Shown here: one piece after another, positions 1-5,776 of the stretch
Layout of the letters: the number at the start of each line of letters is the position of its first letter
How positions within the stretch are numbered: position 1 is the first letter of the stretch
NCBI GenBank assembly: GCA_003503535.1
Contig: DOCI01000201.1
Coordinates: 11,002-19,808, forward strand
Direction of reading: 5' to 3'
From: Planctomycetaceae bacterium
GTDB taxonomy: Bacteria > Planctomycetota > Planctomycetia > Planctomycetales > Planctomycetaceae
DNA length: 8,807 bases
Made by a program: the position numbers and the translations under genes
Notes under the pieces: generated by a model
What the model saw: only the letters and a program-made list of their open reading frames with translations
What the model was told of the DNA's origin: nothing
The model's database searches: none

Positions 1-564
1 CTATTTTCTGATGACGATCATCTCGATTCGTTATTGTCCGAGTTGAATGATCTCGTTTCTAATAGCCTCGACCTTTCGGAACGAGACCGAGCAATAGTCT
101 CTGATTTCGTTAATATTCGCCTGGAGTTGAACGATGGAAAAGTCGGACGACCCGCGGTCATAAATCCAACTGTTGCTGAGTTAAAGGGGTATGGCACGCG
201 ATTACGAGACGAATTAGATCTTTATTTGGGCGAAAACTCTGAGTACCGTCATTCTCTTGACATTATTCACGATTCCGCGACCGGAATGATTTGCGTCGAT
301 TTCTTTAAAGCGAAGAAGACTGCTCCTGTTTCTGTTGTTCATGCAGATCGGGAAACGACCGCAGTTCTGACTACGACACGTGACGAGCTTCGCGAAGAGA
401 TTGGCCAATGGATTTATTTTAATCGTGACCTGCGAATACATGACGGAACGAAAACTTATCTTTTCAAACCGATGCAGCGATTTCATTGGACGGAAAGTCA
501 AGCGATGATTGACGCAAGTGAAATTATCGCGGAAACAGTTGCTGCCGAAGGAGCCACCGCTTGA
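1..564 (+). CDS. Probable N-6 DNA methylase, C-terminal part (5' end outside window)
   Basis: The reading frame is open from base 1 with no stop before 562-564, so the gene enters from the left and only its last 187 residues are visible; a TTG at 34 is in frame but nothing marks it as a start. No catalytic methylase motif (such as NPPY) lies in the visible part. The C-terminus, with FNRDLRIHDG, then YLFKPMQRFHW and a closing helix (SQAMIDASEIIAE), resembles the tail of Eco57I/HsdM-like N-6 adenine DNA methylases as I remember them; this is family recognition from memory. The stop overlaps the TTG start of a predicted nuclease gene, which fits a modification/restriction pair. Its role would be to methylate adenine in a recognition sequence and protect the host DNA. 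It could instead be another protein that shares this tail, because the diagnostic domain is not in view. Confidence 0.55.
   Translation, partial: LFSDDDHLDSLLSELNDLVSNSLDLSERDRAIVSDFVNIRLELNDGKVGRPAVINPTVAELKGYGTRLRDELDLYLGENSEYRHSLDIIHDSATGMICVDFFKAKKTAPVSVVHADRETTAVLTTTRDELREEIGQWIYFNRDLRIHDGTKTYLFKPMQRFHWTESQAMIDASEIIAETVAAEGATA
547..553 (+). promoter_or_regulatory. Shine-Dalgarno that fixes the TTG start at 561
   Basis: GAAGGAG lies 7 nt before the TTG at 561-563, ideal spacing, inside the last codons of the upstream gene. The TTG shares two bases with the upstream TGA stop (TTGA overlap). This supports a TTG start and translational coupling of the two genes; the next in-frame ATG would remove 29 residues. 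Confidence 0.7.
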
Positions 565-1214
565 ATTCTCAACGTCAACCAATCGCTCCTGCAAAAGCTG
601 AAGCCTATCGCCAGAGTTTCATTACTCACGTGCATCTGCTTATAGCGATGGGATTCTCTCGGCTTGATAAATCACAGCTTGCGACAATGCACGAGCCTGC
701 GATCACTGGCTTAATTCATGAGTCCGTCGAAACCATCTTTGATGACACCAATTCACCAGCCTGGGTTGATGATTACGAAATCCATGATGACCCACCCATT
801 CATGATTCTGTACGAACCGGCAAAGAGCGACGTCGCGTTGATATCAAACTTGCCTCTCGTCGTACACGACCCAGATGCCGATTTTGCTTTGAAGCAAAAT
901 CCTTAAACAAGAGCGCAGGTGTATCTGCCTACCTGGGCAAAGATGGTCTGGGGCAATTCATTACTGGTGCCTACTCAGCAGACCAGACTGCAGGTGGAAT
1001 GTTAGCTTACATTCAAACGGAAAGTTGTAATGGCTGGAGTGCAAAGGTTGCAGCCAAAATCGAGATTGCAAAACACCGCATTGGCCAAGGTGGCGAATGG
1101 CTTCAGGCAACAATCGATGCTAATTTGCACAACACCTATCAAACGATACACAAGCGACCTAAGAAACTCAAAAATATTCAGATCATCCACACATTTCTTG
1201 ATTGTACGGGATAG
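561..1214 (+). CDS. Predicted PD-(D/E)XK restriction-endonuclease-like protein, partner of the methylase
   Basis: A 217-residue protein. It shows the layout of the PD-(D/E)XK nuclease fold: a helix with an acidic residue near E54 (GLIHESVE), a strand carrying D94 (RRVDIKL), a beta strand ending in FEAK (E111, K113, the ExK pair that binds metal), then a helix with Q132 (GLGQFITGAYS). A strand (GGMLAYIQTES) and a helical C-terminus follow. This signature is typical of restriction and other DNA-cleaving enzymes; the assignment rests on motif reading, not on a database hit. It starts at TTG with a strong Shine-Dalgarno and overlaps the preceding methylase-like gene, so both are made from one transcript. 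I infer that it is the cleavage subunit of a restriction-modification or related defence unit. The name of the system and the recognition site cannot be read from sequence. The CRFC pair of cysteines (C106, C109) is isolated and not an evident zinc site. Confidence 0.6.
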   Translation: MNSQRQPIAPAKAEAYRQSFITHVHLLIAMGFSRLDKSQLATMHEPAITGLIHESVETIFDDTNSPAWVDDYEIHDDPPIHDSVRTGKERRRVDIKLASRRTRPRCRFCFEAKSLNKSAGVSAYLGKDGLGQFITGAYSADQTAGGMLAYIQTESCNGWSAKVAAKIEIAKHRIGQGGEWLQATIDANLHNTYQTIHKRPKKLKNIQIIHTFLDCTG

Positions 1215-1238
1215 AAAATCGAAATTGAGGACAGTTCT

Positions 1239-1271
1239 GGTTGATGTCTCACGGTGCGAGAATTGTCAACC
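1239..1271. terminator. Inverted repeat between convergent genes, possible terminator
   Basis: GGTTGA (1239-1244) pairs with TCAACC (1266-1271), and inside it TCTC (1247-1250) pairs with GAGA (1258-1261), leaving a 7-nt loop and a small internal loop. It lies in the 114-bp gap between the converging ends of the nuclease gene and the small membrane-protein gene, where a terminator is expected. No clear T-run follows on either strand, so factor-independent activity is uncertain. Confidence 0.35.
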
Positions 1272-1328
1272 TTGCTATCTATGATAACTCATACGTGTCA
1301 TGCGAGAACGCTAACAACAGACATCGAC

Positions 1329-1787
1329 TTAATCAATTTCAAATCTGGCAAATGCATATTGGATGAATTTGCCTTGTACCCATGCTGCAAATAAGGCAAT
1401 GAGCAACATCGGAATAATAAGCCATGGATCAAAGACATGGACACCCTTTGCAGAAACGACTGTTTCGATTACGTTTCTCTCAACTTCTTGAAGCTGATTC
1501 TCCGTCCTGGTAAAGAAAAACCAGGATGTCACTTGTACTGGAACACTGACTGTCTCAATGACGGTTTTACTCACCTCTTCGGAGACAGAAACAGTCTTCT
1601 CACGTAGAGGCCATCTGAGAACAAGCATTGTCGCAAGGATGGCAATGGTGAATGCGATCAGTTTGCTGGACCGCATACAAGAGAATGCACGGTCAAACTC
1701 CTGATTCCGTGCATGTTTTATAGCACGAGAACCATAGCTAATCATGGCAATTCCAGATGCGGCCAGCAAAATGTAAAGTAAATTCAT
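1329..1787 (-). CDS. Small three-helix membrane protein, unrecognised
   Basis: I do not recognise this 152-residue protein. Hydrophobic segments lie at about residues 2-19, 42-58 and 121-138. Between the second and third is a polar stretch of about 60 residues with an internal repeat: EVSKTVIETV (71-80) and EVERNVIETV (101-110), 30 residues apart. Basic residues follow the first segment (RAIKHAR), which suggests the 20-40 loop is cytoplasmic and the repeat-bearing loop is on the outer face of the membrane. The ATG at 1787 is preceded by GAGAAG as a modest ribosome binding site. It begins 13 nt after the stop of the upstream 382-residue gene on the same strand, so the two are almost certainly co-transcribed and may form a membrane complex. 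Function unknown; proximity to restriction-type genes makes a defence role possible, but this is inference. Confidence 0.75.
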   Translation of the reverse strand: MNLLYILLAASGIAMISYGSRAIKHARNQEFDRAFSCMRSSKLIAFTIAILATMLVLRWPLREKTVSVSEEVSKTVIETVSVPVQVTSWFFFTRTENQLQEVERNVIETVVSAKGVHVFDPWLIIPMLLIALFAAWVQGKFIQYAFARFEID

Positions 1788-1800
1788 AGCTTCTCAACCA

Positions 1801-2949
1801 TCAGCCTGAGGGAATGATAAAAGCGACCATTTGATTGTCGCAATCGAGAATTCTACCTCGTTCTGTTTTGATGTGATCTCGAAGTTCAATCAGAGAGTAG
1901 GAGTTATCGATGGCGGACTTAATTTGCAGTTTGATGCTTTCAATTCGATTTGCATCCTCAATGCAGGCAATCAAATATTTCATATTTTTCAGGCAACGCC
2001 GCTTCGCTGCACCGACAGGCGCCCAGAAATTCTTGAACTTTTTCCGAGATCGGTAAATCGGTTCACGAAGATACTCGAAGAGTTCATTGGAATTTCTAAT
2101 CGCCGGAAACTCAATTGCATCACTGATTTGAAGCTGACTATAAACTTCAGTCATAAGCTCTAAACTAATACCATCATTAATGAAATTTGGGTCAAGATAC
2201 ATCTCTGGGGCTTTGGCAATTGTCTGATGAAAGGTCACGCGAACAAACTCTTGAATTCGACTTCGCTGAGTTTCAGCCCTTTCAATAGCTTGTTGCAGAT
2301 CGCCTTGATAAATCATTGCTGACAATTCCGTCATGAGGGAAAGCAAGTAGCACCGTCCCCAATAGTTCATTAAAGGAACACGATGACCAGCACCCATTTC
2401 ACTGTCGATCAGATTGCCGTAAGTATGTGCAGAAAACGCTGCTTCCTGGTGGGCCGTTTCGAGATCTCCGCGTCTTTTCTTTTGTTCATACAAATCAAGA
2501 AATTTGAGGCTTGTTTCCAATCTTGCCTTATCGTTAGCGTCGAGACGAGTAGTTACGTCGGAAATCTGTTTGCTCAGTAGTTTCATTCGCTTATCCAACG
2601 AATGCAATCTCCACATCATCAGACCTGCAGTAAGAGAAAGCATACCGAACGATGCCATCGATACATTTTGAACCGTTTGCATTGTGCTGGAAGCTGCCAG
2701 CTGTGAAGTTTCCAGGCTTTGTATCGCTCCATCTATTCTGTTTTGATTTTCAGTCAATCCTTCCATACAGGCGACGACGTGGCGTCCGTTCTCGCCTTCC
2801 CAGACGATCGTATCAGCAATTCGCAGCAAATGACCCTGAGCATTCGTGGCCCATTCATTCATTTGCGGAATTTTGGAGAGAATGATTGGAATTGAAGTCT
2901 GCCATGATATTGAATTCATGATCGAGAACAATTCAAGAGGTGCTTGCAT
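1801..2949 (-). CDS. Membrane-anchored coiled-coil protein with helical C-terminal domain, unrecognised
   Basis: I do not recognise this 382-residue protein. Residues 1-90 are mixed polar and helical. One hydrophobic segment spans about 97-113 (from SMASF to GLMMW) and is followed at once by a heptad-like region, about 114-160 (LDKRMKLLSKQISDVTTRLD). The rest, 160-382, is a soluble, mostly alpha-helical domain with no catalytic motif that I can see. This single membrane segment, coiled coil and helical domain pattern resembles uncharacterised proteins I associate loosely with phage and restriction neighbourhoods; I cannot name a family. The start at ATG 2949 is supported by AGGAAGGGG about 6 nt upstream. 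It heads a two-gene unit with the three-helix membrane protein 13 nt downstream and is divergent from an XRE regulator, which may control it. Possible roles include a membrane sensor or effector; none is shown. Confidence 0.8.
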   Translation of the reverse strand: MQAPLELFSIMNSISWQTSIPIILSKIPQMNEWATNAQGHLLRIADTIVWEGENGRHVVACMEGLTENQNRIDGAIQSLETSQLAASSTMQTVQNVSMASFGMLSLTAGLMMWRLHSLDKRMKLLSKQISDVTTRLDANDKARLETSLKFLDLYEQKKRRGDLETAHQEAAFSAHTYGNLIDSEMGAGHRVPLMNYWGRCYLLSLMTELSAMIYQGDLQQAIERAETQRSRIQEFVRVTFHQTIAKAPEMYLDPNFINDGISLELMTEVYSQLQISDAIEFPAIRNSNELFEYLREPIYRSRKKFKNFWAPVGAAKRRCLKNMKYLIACIEDANRIESIKLQIKSAIDNSYSLIELRDHIKTERGRILDCDNQMVAFIIPSG

Positions 2950-2994
2950 GATTTACCCCTTCCTACGAATCGGATGCCGTTGAGATGTTGCGCT

Positions 2995-3016
2995 TTGTCT
3001 GTGTTCTTATTGTCTG
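2995..3016 (+). repeat. Direct repeat TTGTCTG in the divergent control region
   Basis: TTGTCTG occurs at 2995-3001 and 3010-3016, 15 bp apart from start to start, and a shortened copy, TTGTC, is at 3030-3034. The copies flank and overlap the candidate minus-strand promoter, so they could be sites for the divergent XRE protein. Repeats this short also occur by chance. Confidence 0.25.
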
Positions 3017-3036
3017 AGTTGCTGGATGCTTGTCAA
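3009..3036 (-). promoter_or_regulatory. Candidate sigma70-type promoter for the two membrane-protein genes
   Basis: Read on the minus strand, a perfect TTGACA (3036 down to 3031) is followed after 16 nt by GACAAT (3014 down to 3009), four of six matches to a -10 box. Transcription would begin near 3000, about 50 nt before the ATG at 2949. The -35 box lies directly in front of the XRE gene's ATG at 3040, so binding by the regulator or its transcription could interfere with this promoter. Confidence 0.4.
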
Positions 3037-3039
3037 GGC

Positions 3040-3270
3040 ATGTCAGCAAAGTTCATTACACAATTTGGACTCAAGATCAAAGAGGTTCGAGAGCGTCTCG
3101 AACTCTCTCAGGAAGACCTTGCGGATTTGGCTGGTCTTCATCGAACTCATATCTCATTGATCGAACGAGGACAGCGATCAGCACGGCTGGAAACGATTGA
3201 AAAGCTAGCTGTTGCGCTCCGTGTCCAACCCTCAGAATTAATACCACAAATTGTCATGCCAAAAAAATAG
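3040..3270 (+). CDS. XRE-family helix-turn-helix regulator, controller-protein-like
   Basis: A 76-residue protein that is almost entirely one Cro/C1-type helix-turn-helix domain: a first helix (FGLKIKEVRERL), SQEDLADLAG as the turn-preceding helix, LHRTHISLIERGQR as the recognition helix, and a closing ETIEKLAVALRVQPSEL. The phrase AGLHRTHIS..ERGQR is typical of small controller proteins that time expression in restriction-modification loci. I chose the ATG at 3040 because family members begin at this point. A longer frame from TTG 2944 would overlap the divergent gene and add residues unlike the family. No well-spaced Shine-Dalgarno precedes 3040 (AAGG ends only 1 nt away); leaderless translation, known for some controller proteins, is possible. 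It is divergent from the membrane-protein pair and lies between two predicted nuclease genes. It likely acts as a DNA-binding dimer on the 2950-3039 region. Confidence 0.85.
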   Translation: MSAKFITQFGLKIKEVRERLELSQEDLADLAGLHRTHISLIERGQRSARLETIEKLAVALRVQPSELIPQIVMPKK

Positions 3271-3310
3271 AGTCGAATCGAGTTTTGAGCAGGCTAGAGA
3301 TTGAATGCTT

Positions 3311-3342
3311 TAGTCCAAAAGGCTTCACACCATACTGGACTA
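3311..3342. repeat. Perfect 7-bp inverted repeat in convergent gap
   Basis: TAGTCCA (3311-3317) and TGGACTA (3336-3342) are exact inverted copies with an 18-nt loop. It lies downstream of the XRE gene and is one of two dyads in the 151-bp gap (3271-3421) between converging genes. It may be part of a termination region, but the stem is short and the loop long. Confidence 0.3.
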
Positions 3343-3369
3343 CCTTAGAAATACTGTCTCGGGCATTTG

Positions 3370-3398
3370 TTGGATTTTCAAAAGATCAGTAAATCCAA
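3370..3398. terminator. Perfect 8-bp inverted repeat, possible bidirectional terminator
   Basis: TTGGATTT (3370-3377) and AAATCCAA (3391-3398) are exact inverted copies around a 13-nt loop. It sits 23 bp beyond the end of the 406-residue minus-strand gene and after the XRE gene on the plus strand, so it could serve both transcripts. The stem is AT-rich and no strong T-run follows, so activity is only suggested. Confidence 0.35.
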
Positions 3399-3421
3399 TC
3401 AAATGAGCATGTGATTCAATA

Positions 3422-4642
3422 TCACGGGAGAGGCGGCCCATTCAAAGTTGTACGGAGCAACGCGTGTTTACGTTCAGACATGATGTCAAAACGATGAGAG
3501 AGATGAGCTGCAAATAGAACAGGATTATCACGACTAATACCGACGATCGTTCTCAATTCACGTAGATCCAGAATATGAAGCATCGCCCCACACTTTTCTG
3601 ATGCTTCTGATAGTTGCACATAAATTGCTTCCCAGTCCAAACCTGATAGCATTTCAGAAATAAGGACGATGCCGTTATGAATAGAATCTGTTCCATTCGG
3701 AATCTCAATTGGATTGTCTTGTTTTGTCCGCAGGGGAAGTGATGCTTTCACATTTCGGAAGGCACCTACCAATTGATCAATGCCTTTATTAATATGATTT
3801 TGGATGTTCTTTTCGCGTCGCTCAGTCGATCTGTCCAGGCTGTTTTCCGCTAACATTTCTGTGACCTTCGACTCAAACAGATTAATTCCAACAGAAGTAT
3901 GAGTTAAAATGTCAGTCAATTCCCGTTTTTTGCCCGCTTCAACAACTTGCGGTGAATGGAAAATATTGCCCTCAAAAAGGTTTTCGAGCAGGTGCCATGC
4001 TGATTGCTCTTGCCCACGGCCTTCATTCTTATCTGAAAGCTCGAAGTCAAGTACTTCATCAGCCCCAATCGTCGTTGATCGAATAGTCTCAAAGCCTGAG
4101 AGTTTCATGGAAACCGTAAAAAAGACGGGAGTATATTTGGGTGTTACGGTTAAAAGAGGATCGGAGTGTAATTGAGCTTCGTCCAAAACGTCGGCCAACA
4201 TCGTAATCCAAGATCCTGAATAACGCTCGCCGGGAGAATCCACCATTGCTGATGCCTCGGAACATTCTCGATTATTCAGAGTACATGCGGCGGTTGCTAC
4301 ATGACGGCTCATTTCATCAAAGAAAACAATAGCTGTTCGCTTTGCTCGCAGGATATTCTCAAGAGCAAGGTGTTCTTCAGTGTGCCGAAGGGCTCCACTA
4401 AGTAATAATGGGGCGTTTAGGTCGTCAGCAACCGAAAGTGTCGTTGTTAGGACAACTCCATTCGGTGTGTTCGCTCTTCCGATTGTCAGCGAGATTGGAC
4501 ATGATTTGAAGGCTGCTTTAATCGAAGTCAAACCCATTTTGACGATGAAAGCAAAGTCGTCCCCTTTATTTATTGGCAAGGGCCAACACCCTGCAGATTC
4601 ATATTTCATTTCCTCCCAATTTCTGGCCGATGGCATGAACAT
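3422..4642 (-). CDS. Unrecognised protein with a PD-(D/E)XK nuclease-like middle domain
   Basis: This 406-residue protein has no overall family I can name. Within residues 218-300 the order HLLENLFEGNIFHSP, KKRELTDIL, INLFESK, and a helix ending QLVGAFRNV closely follows a pattern seen in uncharacterised PD-(D/E)XK nuclease-like proteins (E...ELxDxLv...iiFSxK...K..kQl.GAerw). Candidate catalytic residues are E220, E241, D244, E257 and K259, with Q290 in the following helix. Residues 1-215 are globular without a motif I know; 320-406 form a mixed alpha/beta tail. The start at ATG 4642 is supported by GGAGGG 6 nt upstream; the in-frame ATG two codons later has no better site. No membrane segment or signal peptide is seen. 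It lies alone, facing the XRE gene, with an IS element upstream in the same orientation. I infer a DNA- or RNA-cleaving role in defence; no activity is shown, and the fold could have lost catalysis. Confidence 0.7.
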   Translation of the reverse strand: MFMPSARNWEEMKYESAGCWPLPINKGDDFAFIVKMGLTSIKAAFKSCPISLTIGRANTPNGVVLTTTLSVADDLNAPLLLSGALRHTEEHLALENILRAKRTAIVFFDEMSRHVATAACTLNNRECSEASAMVDSPGERYSGSWITMLADVLDEAQLHSDPLLTVTPKYTPVFFTVSMKLSGFETIRSTTIGADEVLDFELSDKNEGRGQEQSAWHLLENLFEGNIFHSPQVVEAGKKRELTDILTHTSVGINLFESKVTEMLAENSLDRSTERREKNIQNHINKGIDQLVGAFRNVKASLPLRTKQDNPIEIPNGTDSIHNGIVLISEMLSGLDWEAIYVQLSEASEKCGAMLHILDLRELRTIVGISRDNPVLFAAHLSHRFDIMSERKHALLRTTLNGPPLP

Positions 4643-4711
4643 TCTTTTCCCTCCAAAACAGATCTAATTGGGCCCATAGACTTAGTGGTAAATGGTTATT
4701 AAAAATGCACA

Positions 4712-4738
4712 CTGCAATATGCAGACCACTATACAGTG
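4712..4738. promoter_or_regulatory. Two small adjacent dyads upstream of the 406-residue gene
   Basis: CTGCA/TGCAG around a 3-nt centre (4712-4724) is followed by CACT/AGTG around 4 nt (4727-4738). Both lie 70-95 bp upstream of the ATG at 4642 in an AT-rich stretch, where operators would be expected. TATAGT, a fair -10 box on the minus strand, overlaps the second dyad (4733 down to 4728), but no good -35 partner is seen. The rest of 4643-4834 shows nothing else I can support. Confidence 0.25.
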
Positions 4739-4834
4739 ATGACTTACTTCAAATTGTCTTAAAAATCCGATTTAAACTTTGGGCTCTCTGATTTGATTAC
4801 AGACACTGAACTGTGCGTGCAAGTTCATTGTCTA

Positions 4835-4852
4835 GAGGTAGTCCTATAACTT
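4835..4852 (+). repeat. Left terminal inverted repeat of the IS
   Basis: GAGGTAGTCCTATAACTT; compared with the reverse complement of the right end, AAGGTGGTCCTGTAACTC, 14 of 18 bases agree, and 14 of the inner 16. The transposase stop codon (4846-4844) lies inside this repeat, so the coding region runs to the very end of the element. Confidence 0.8.
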
Positions 4853-5688
4853 CTTGAGCATCGTGAACAAGATGCCGACGATCCAGAAGGCTTTGTAATT
4901 TTGGGGATTATATTCGTGTCGAACTTGCAAGCGGCGGAGATTCTTCAGCCAGGCAAAAGTGCGTTCCACCCGGTAGCGTTTCCGATAATAGTTCCGGTCA
5001 CGTTTATTGAGTCTCCGTGCGGCAGTTTCGTTGCGACGTTTTCTGTACGGGGAGATCAAGCGAACGCACTGAATCTCTCGCAGGAACCAGCGAAGCGATT
5101 CACTGTCAGCGGCTTTGTCGTAGAGCAGGCGGGCATTTTTTGGAAGAGACGTGATCGCACAATCAACGAGAGGTTCAATCAGCTTCACCTCGCTCGGCGA
5201 AGCACTTTCAATGTGCAAACTCACAGGCAGACCATGCTCGTCAGTGAGCATTATGACCTTTGTTCCCTTACCAATTTTTGTTTTGCCTACGCAGCCGCCC
5301 CTTTTTTAGCAGGAGCAAACGTGCCATCCCCAATGAGCGTTTTGAGATTTAGACGCCCCAATGATTTGAAGCGATTGACCAATCGCTGCCAGGCTTCCAG
5401 AAAACGGCCATCCTTCATCCACTGCTGTAGACGGGAATGGCAGACCGATTTTGAAGGGAAACAATGCGGCAAGTCTTTCCAGCGAGCTCCGCTCATCAAC
5501 ACCCAGAGAATACCCTCAAAACAGGCTCGATTGGCCTTGAAGGGACGTCCTCCCCGGCGAGTCATGGGCAGATCTGGAAACAGATCAGCGATCAGATTCC
5601 ATTGGTCATCAGATAAAACATACGGCGGATCCGTCTTGGGTCCCGTGTTGCGAAAAGCGTCTGCTGTTCGTCGGGACAAGTGTAACAT
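4844..5688 (-). CDS. IS5-family DDE transposase made by -1 frameshift (orfA-orfB fusion)
   Basis: The predicted fusion product has 281 residues and cuts and joins the IS ends. The first frame (ATG 5688 to a stop at 5287) carries the N-terminal IS402/DUF4096-like domain (LSDDQWNLIADLFP, GGRPFKANRACFEGILWVL, ARWKDLP) and the first catalytic aspartate in IGDGTF (D121). The second frame, -1 relative to it, carries VGKTKIGKGTKV, the second aspartate in LLYDKAADSESLR (D191) and the glutamate in YRVERTFAWLKNLRRLQVRHE (E242). All three catalytic residues are therefore present. Joining at the A6G4 run gives AKK, four residues, then VGKTK, the spacing expected in the family. The ATG at 5688 has AAAGGAG 8 nt upstream; the TTG two codons earlier is too close to it. 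The two-frame arrangement could be a disabling mutation, but the slippery run and the intact rest favour programmed shifting. Confidence 0.85.
5287..5688 (-). CDS. orfA product of the IS (133 residues, unshifted frame)
   Basis: Without the frameshift, translation ends at the TAG at 5289-5287, five codons after the AAA AAA of the slippery run. This yields the N-terminal DNA-binding part and the first catalytic aspartate only. In IS elements of this kind such short products often bind the ends and dampen transposition; that role is inferred here. Confidence 0.6.
   Translation of the reverse strand: MLHLSRRTADAFRNTGPKTDPPYVLSDDQWNLIADLFPDLPMTRRGGRPFKANRACFEGILWVLMSGARWKDLPHCFPSKSVCHSRLQQWMKDGRFLEAWQRLVNRFKSLGRLNLKTLIGDGTFAPAKKGAAA
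5298..5307 (-). other. Slippery run AAAAAAGGGG, likely frameshift site
   Basis: On the minus strand the first frame reads GCT AAA AAA GGG GCG. Backing up one base gives AGG GGC GGC and enters the second frame, which is open from here to 4844. The A6 run allows ribosomal slippage or polymerase slippage. It is not a textbook X XXY YYZ heptamer in this phase, so the exact mechanism is open. Confidence 0.6.
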
Positions 5689-5725
5689 CTGCAAATCTCC
5701 TTTCGGAAAAAGGGAAATGCAGATG
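5686..5725 (-). promoter_or_regulatory. Hairpin enclosing transposase start codon and ribosome binding site
   Basis: CATCTGCA (5686-5693) and TGCAGATG (5718-5725) are a perfect 8-bp inverted repeat. Within it TCCTTT (5698-5703) pairs with AAAGGG (5709-5714, one G-T wobble) around a 5-nt loop. In mRNA this puts both the AAAGGAG ribosome binding site and the AUG at 5688 in a stem. IS elements such as IS10 and IS50 use such a hairpin to prevent transposase synthesis from transcripts that enter from outside; the same is inferred here. Confidence 0.5.
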
Positions 5726-5758
5726 GCGTACCAAACCGGATTTTGTACAGTAGCTTAA

Positions 5759-5776
5759 GAGTTACAGGACCACCTT
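5759..5776 (-). repeat. Right terminal inverted repeat of the IS
   Basis: Plus-strand GAGTTACAGGACCACCTT is the imperfect inverted partner of 4835-4852. It lies about 70 bp upstream of the transposase start, leaving room for a promoter, though no convincing -35/-10 pair is seen. Confidence 0.8.

Larger units (their letters stand above)
4835..5776 (-). mobile_element. Complete IS5-family insertion sequence, about 942 bp
   Basis: A two-frame DDE transposase is bounded by imperfect inverted repeats: the left end (4835-4852) and right end (5759-5776) match at 14 of 18 positions. The direct TA dinucleotide flanks both ends (4833-4834 and 5777-5778), consistent with the TA duplication known for the IS427 group of IS5. 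The -1 frameshift layout and the ~281-residue transposase also fit that group. The element looks intact and could be active. It is inserted about 190 bp upstream of the 406-residue gene, with its transposase reading towards it. No interrupted reading frame is seen when the flanks are joined by eye. The exact outer bases are uncertain by 1-2 bp because the terminal position does not match. Confidence 0.85.

Noticed and set aside
2979..3015. Plus-strand promoter for the XRE gene starting from TTGAGA at 2980
   Set aside because: No acceptable -10 hexamer is found at 16-19 nt spacing.
2944..3039. N-terminal extension of the XRE protein to a TTG at 2944
   Set aside because: It overlaps the start of the divergent gene and adds residues not seen in this small regulator family.
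4901..5758. A 285-codon open frame on the plus strand across the IS
   Set aside because: It is antisense to the transposase, which carries all the family motifs on the minus strand; its translation has no recognisable motif.
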